Source of the DNA: Acidobacteria bacterium Ga0077534
Lineage (GTDB): Bacteria > Acidobacteriota > Blastocatellia > Pyrinomonadales > Pyrinomonadaceae
DNA length: 64,000 nucleotides
Direction: 5' to 3'
NCBI GenBank assembly: GCA_001464455.1
Contig: LNEI01000017.1
Location: 171,584 to 235,583, forward strand
Of the stretch, positions 62,425-64,000 are shown one piece after another. The notes under the pieces are model-generated. The model made no database searches and was not told where the DNA came from. It was given only the letters and a program-made list of their open reading frames with translations. Made by a program: the position numbers and the translations under genes. Each line of letters starts with the position of its first letter. Position 1 is the stretch's first letter.

Positions 62425-63723
62425 ATGAGAAAACTAAATACGAGATCAATGCAGTCTATTCTTGCTCTAAGTGCAGTTCTTCTGATCGCGTGCTCAGCGT
62501 GCGCTCAGAATGCGGGCGGCGGTTTAAGCTCTTGCCCACCTGTCGAAACCGGCACAGCAAATTCGCCGGAGCAAAAGCCGGCCTTTGCGGGCCAAACTCG
62601 GGCGTGTGCTGTTAAGTCCAGTGGGGCTTTCGAAGTCACGGTGCTGGCAACCGGACTCAATCGGCCATGGGCTGTCGAACCGCTGCCTGACGGCGGATTT
62701 CTGGTCACCGAAAAAGCCGGACAAATGCGGATAATATCGGCGGATGGTCAAGTAGGAGAGCCCATAGACGGGCTTTTGCCGGTTGACCAAGGTGGCGTTT
62801 CGGCGGTGAGCGGGCAAGGCGGATTGCCTCCGATAACTGCCCGCGGTCAGGGAGGCTTGCTCGATGTAGCACTAAGCCCTGACTTCAAAAAAGATCGGAT
62901 GATCTATTGGAGTTTCTCCGAACAGCGAGAAGGCGGCAGCGGGACCAGTGTTGCTCGCGGCAAATTAACGGCGAACCGCAAGAAACTCGAACAGGTTCGG
63001 GTGATCTTCCGATCGATGCCGACATACAACAATGGCCTGCATTTTGGCTCACGCTTGGCATTCGGTCCGGACAAAAAGCTTTACCTCACGCTCGGCGACC
63101 GTTTCGACCGCGGATCGATGCGGCCACAGGCTCAGATGCTCAACAGCCACATCGGCAAAGTGGTGCGCGTCAATCCGGACGGTACTATTCCCACCGACAA
63201 CCCGTTTGTAAAGACTGAGGGGGCACTACCCGAAATATGGACGCTGGGGCATCGAAATATTCAGTCTGCCTCTTTCGACGAAAAGGGACGCCTCTGGACC
63301 ATCGAGCACGGGGCAAGGGGCGGAGACGAACTAAACCTGATCAAGAAAGGTACGAATTACGGCTGGCCGGTGATCAGCTACGGCGAAGAATATTCAGGCG
63401 ACCCGATCCCCGGAGGCATCACCGCGAAAGATGGACTTGAACAGCCAGTCTACTATTGGGATCCAGTGATCGCTCCCTCCGGAGCACAAGTTTATACGGG
63501 GAAAGCATTCCCGGAATGGCGCGGAAATATATTCATCGGCGGGCTCGCTTCTCAAAGACTCGTGCGGCTGGTCGTTAAAGATGACCGTATAGTTGGCGAA
63601 GAACATATGTTGACCGAGCGTGGGCAACGTATTCGGGACGTTCGCCAGGGAACAGACGGATTTCTCTATGTTGTAACCGATCAGCCAAACGGCGAACTGT
63701 GGCGAATCGCTCCCAAACGCTAA
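62425..63723 (+). CDS. PQQ-type soluble sugar dehydrogenase
   Basis: The 432-residue protein has a signal or lipoprotein-type N-terminus (SILALSAVLLIACSACAQ) and a glucose/sorbosone dehydrogenase beta-propeller: GLNRPWAVEPLPDGGFLVTE, LDVALSPDFKKDRMIYWSF, NNGLHFGSRLAFGPDKKLYLTLGDR, GHRNIQSASFDEKGRLWTIEHG. The order matches Asd/YliI-like aldose dehydrogenases, which use PQQ and Ca. It acts in the periplasm or on the outer membrane. The 415-bp noncoding region lies upstream. Confidence 0.92.
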   Translation: MRKLNTRSMQSILALSAVLLIACSACAQNAGGGLSSCPPVETGTANSPEQKPAFAGQTRACAVKSSGAFEVTVLATGLNRPWAVEPLPDGGFLVTEKAGQMRIISADGQVGEPIDGLLPVDQGGVSAVSGQGGLPPITARGQGGLLDVALSPDFKKDRMIYWSFSEQREGGSGTSVARGKLTANRKKLEQVRVIFRSMPTYNNGLHFGSRLAFGPDKKLYLTLGDRFDRGSMRPQAQMLNSHIGKVVRVNPDGTIPTDNPFVKTEGALPEIWTLGHRNIQSASFDEKGRLWTIEHGARGGDELNLIKKGTNYGWPVISYGEEYSGDPIPGGITAKDGLEQPVYYWDPVIAPSGAQVYTGKAFPEWRGNIFIGGLASQRLVRLVVKDDRIVGEEHMLTERGQRIRDVRQGTDGFLYVVTDQPNGELWRIAPKR

Positions 63724-63797
63724 GCCATCACCGATCGTATAGACGATAAAGAAGTGACAGACTTGCATTTGCTTTAGCAGGGGAAATGCGAGAAAAA

Positions 63798-63833
63798 CAG
63801 GGCGGCCTTTTGAGGGGTCGCCCTGGTTTTTTT
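63798..63833 (+). terminator. Rho-independent terminator after sugar dehydrogenase
   Basis: CAGGGCGGCC and GGTCGCCCTG form a 10-bp stem with one G-T pair, then TTTTTTT. It lies 74 bp after the sugar dehydrogenase stop. Confidence 0.85.
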
Positions 63834-63870
63834 GTTGTGGTTTGTTGGTTGGCAGCGAGTTCCCGCTTAC

Positions 63871-63910
63871 TCCTTCCTACTCCTTCCTACTCCTTCCTAC
63901 TACTTCCTAC
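63871..63910. repeat. 10-bp tandem repeat TCCTTCCTAC
   Basis: Three copies of TCCTTCCTAC and one variant (TACTTCCTAC) in direct tandem, just beyond the terminator. No spacers, so it is not a CRISPR array. Confidence 0.85.
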
Positions 63911-64000
63911 TCCAGCCCGACGAAGTCGACGGTTGTGATGGTGTCGGTTGGGGTTAGGGTTCGGGGGGCGAAGCGGTAGCGTCTGGAGGTGACGGTCACC
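63907..64000 (-). CDS. Possible 3' end of a gene running off the right edge
   Basis: On the minus strand the frame is open from the window edge to a stop at 63907, giving 30 residues ending TITTVDFVGLE. The piece is too short to assign; the stop overlaps the tandem repeat by three bases. Could be chance. Confidence 0.35.
   Translation of the reverse strand, partial: VTVTSRRYRFAPRTLTPTDTITTVDFVGLE

Noticed and set aside
63871..63910. Possible CRISPR array
   Set aside because: Units are 10 bp with no spacers; it is a simple tandem repeat.

Overview
The window looks like chromosomal DNA of a Gram-negative bacterium of the phylum Acidobacteriota, most likely class Blastocatellia (Pyrinomonadaceae-like); this placement is inferred from gene families, not from a marker-gene search. 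Supporting signs are a sigma factor of the acidobacterial ECF-like type, a Ser/Thr kinase fused to a TolB-type propeller, a winged-helix/TPR membrane regulator, an acidobacterial-style VWA protein, an LPS heptose epimerase (HldD), and an alkyl-DHAP synthase that fits the ether lipids reported from these bacteria. I see no transposase, integrase, phage or CRISPR array.

Layout: 1-1.9 kb holds class I ribonucleotide reductase (end of nrdA, nrdB), split by an inverted-repeat cassette carrying a four-helix-bundle gene. 1.9-10.2 kb has small membrane proteins, a secreted phosphoesterase, mannonate dehydratase, a hydrolase, a secreted RCC1-repeat protein and a deoxyhypusine-synthase-like enzyme. 10.3-14.3 kb has a flavin monooxygenase/SDR pair, a DUF433/DUF5615 toxin-antitoxin pair and hldD. 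14.4-22 kb runs forward: AraC regulator, alkyl-DHAP synthase, PlsC-like acyltransferase, unknown secreted protein, ribF, UbiB-like kinase, reductase. 22-33 kb mixes small enzymes, tatA, pip, three methyltransferases, mazEF, a putative HExxH protein, a GxxExxY gene inside inverted repeats, cutC and an ABC exporter. 33-41 kb: glycosyltransferase, asnB, thyA, brnTA, VWA protein, lipocalin, trxB, PilZ. 41-49.5 kb: two coupled secreted S74 (intramolecular chaperone) proteins, a winged-helix/TPR regulator and an enoyl-CoA hydratase. 49.6-55.2 kb: tRNA-Ala and a pilB-unknown-pilT-pilC cluster. 55.3-63.7 kb: Ser/Thr kinase with propeller, globin, helical secreted protein, ECF-like sigma factor, secreted protein, and a PQQ-type sugar dehydrogenase.

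Four threads stand out. (1) Many families of short-unit (6-10 bp) repeats, often in inverted arms; two of them enclose small genes as apparent cassettes, and others have become in-frame protein insertions (thyA, a methyltransferase, a monooxygenase) or an added C-terminus (acyltransferase). (2) The sigma factor and the Ser/Thr kinase share a long identical upstream motif, which suggests one regulon. (3) Alkyl-DHAP synthase beside an acyltransferase is a candidate ether-lipid locus. (4) Three toxin-antitoxin pairs each have a perfect inverted repeat just upstream.
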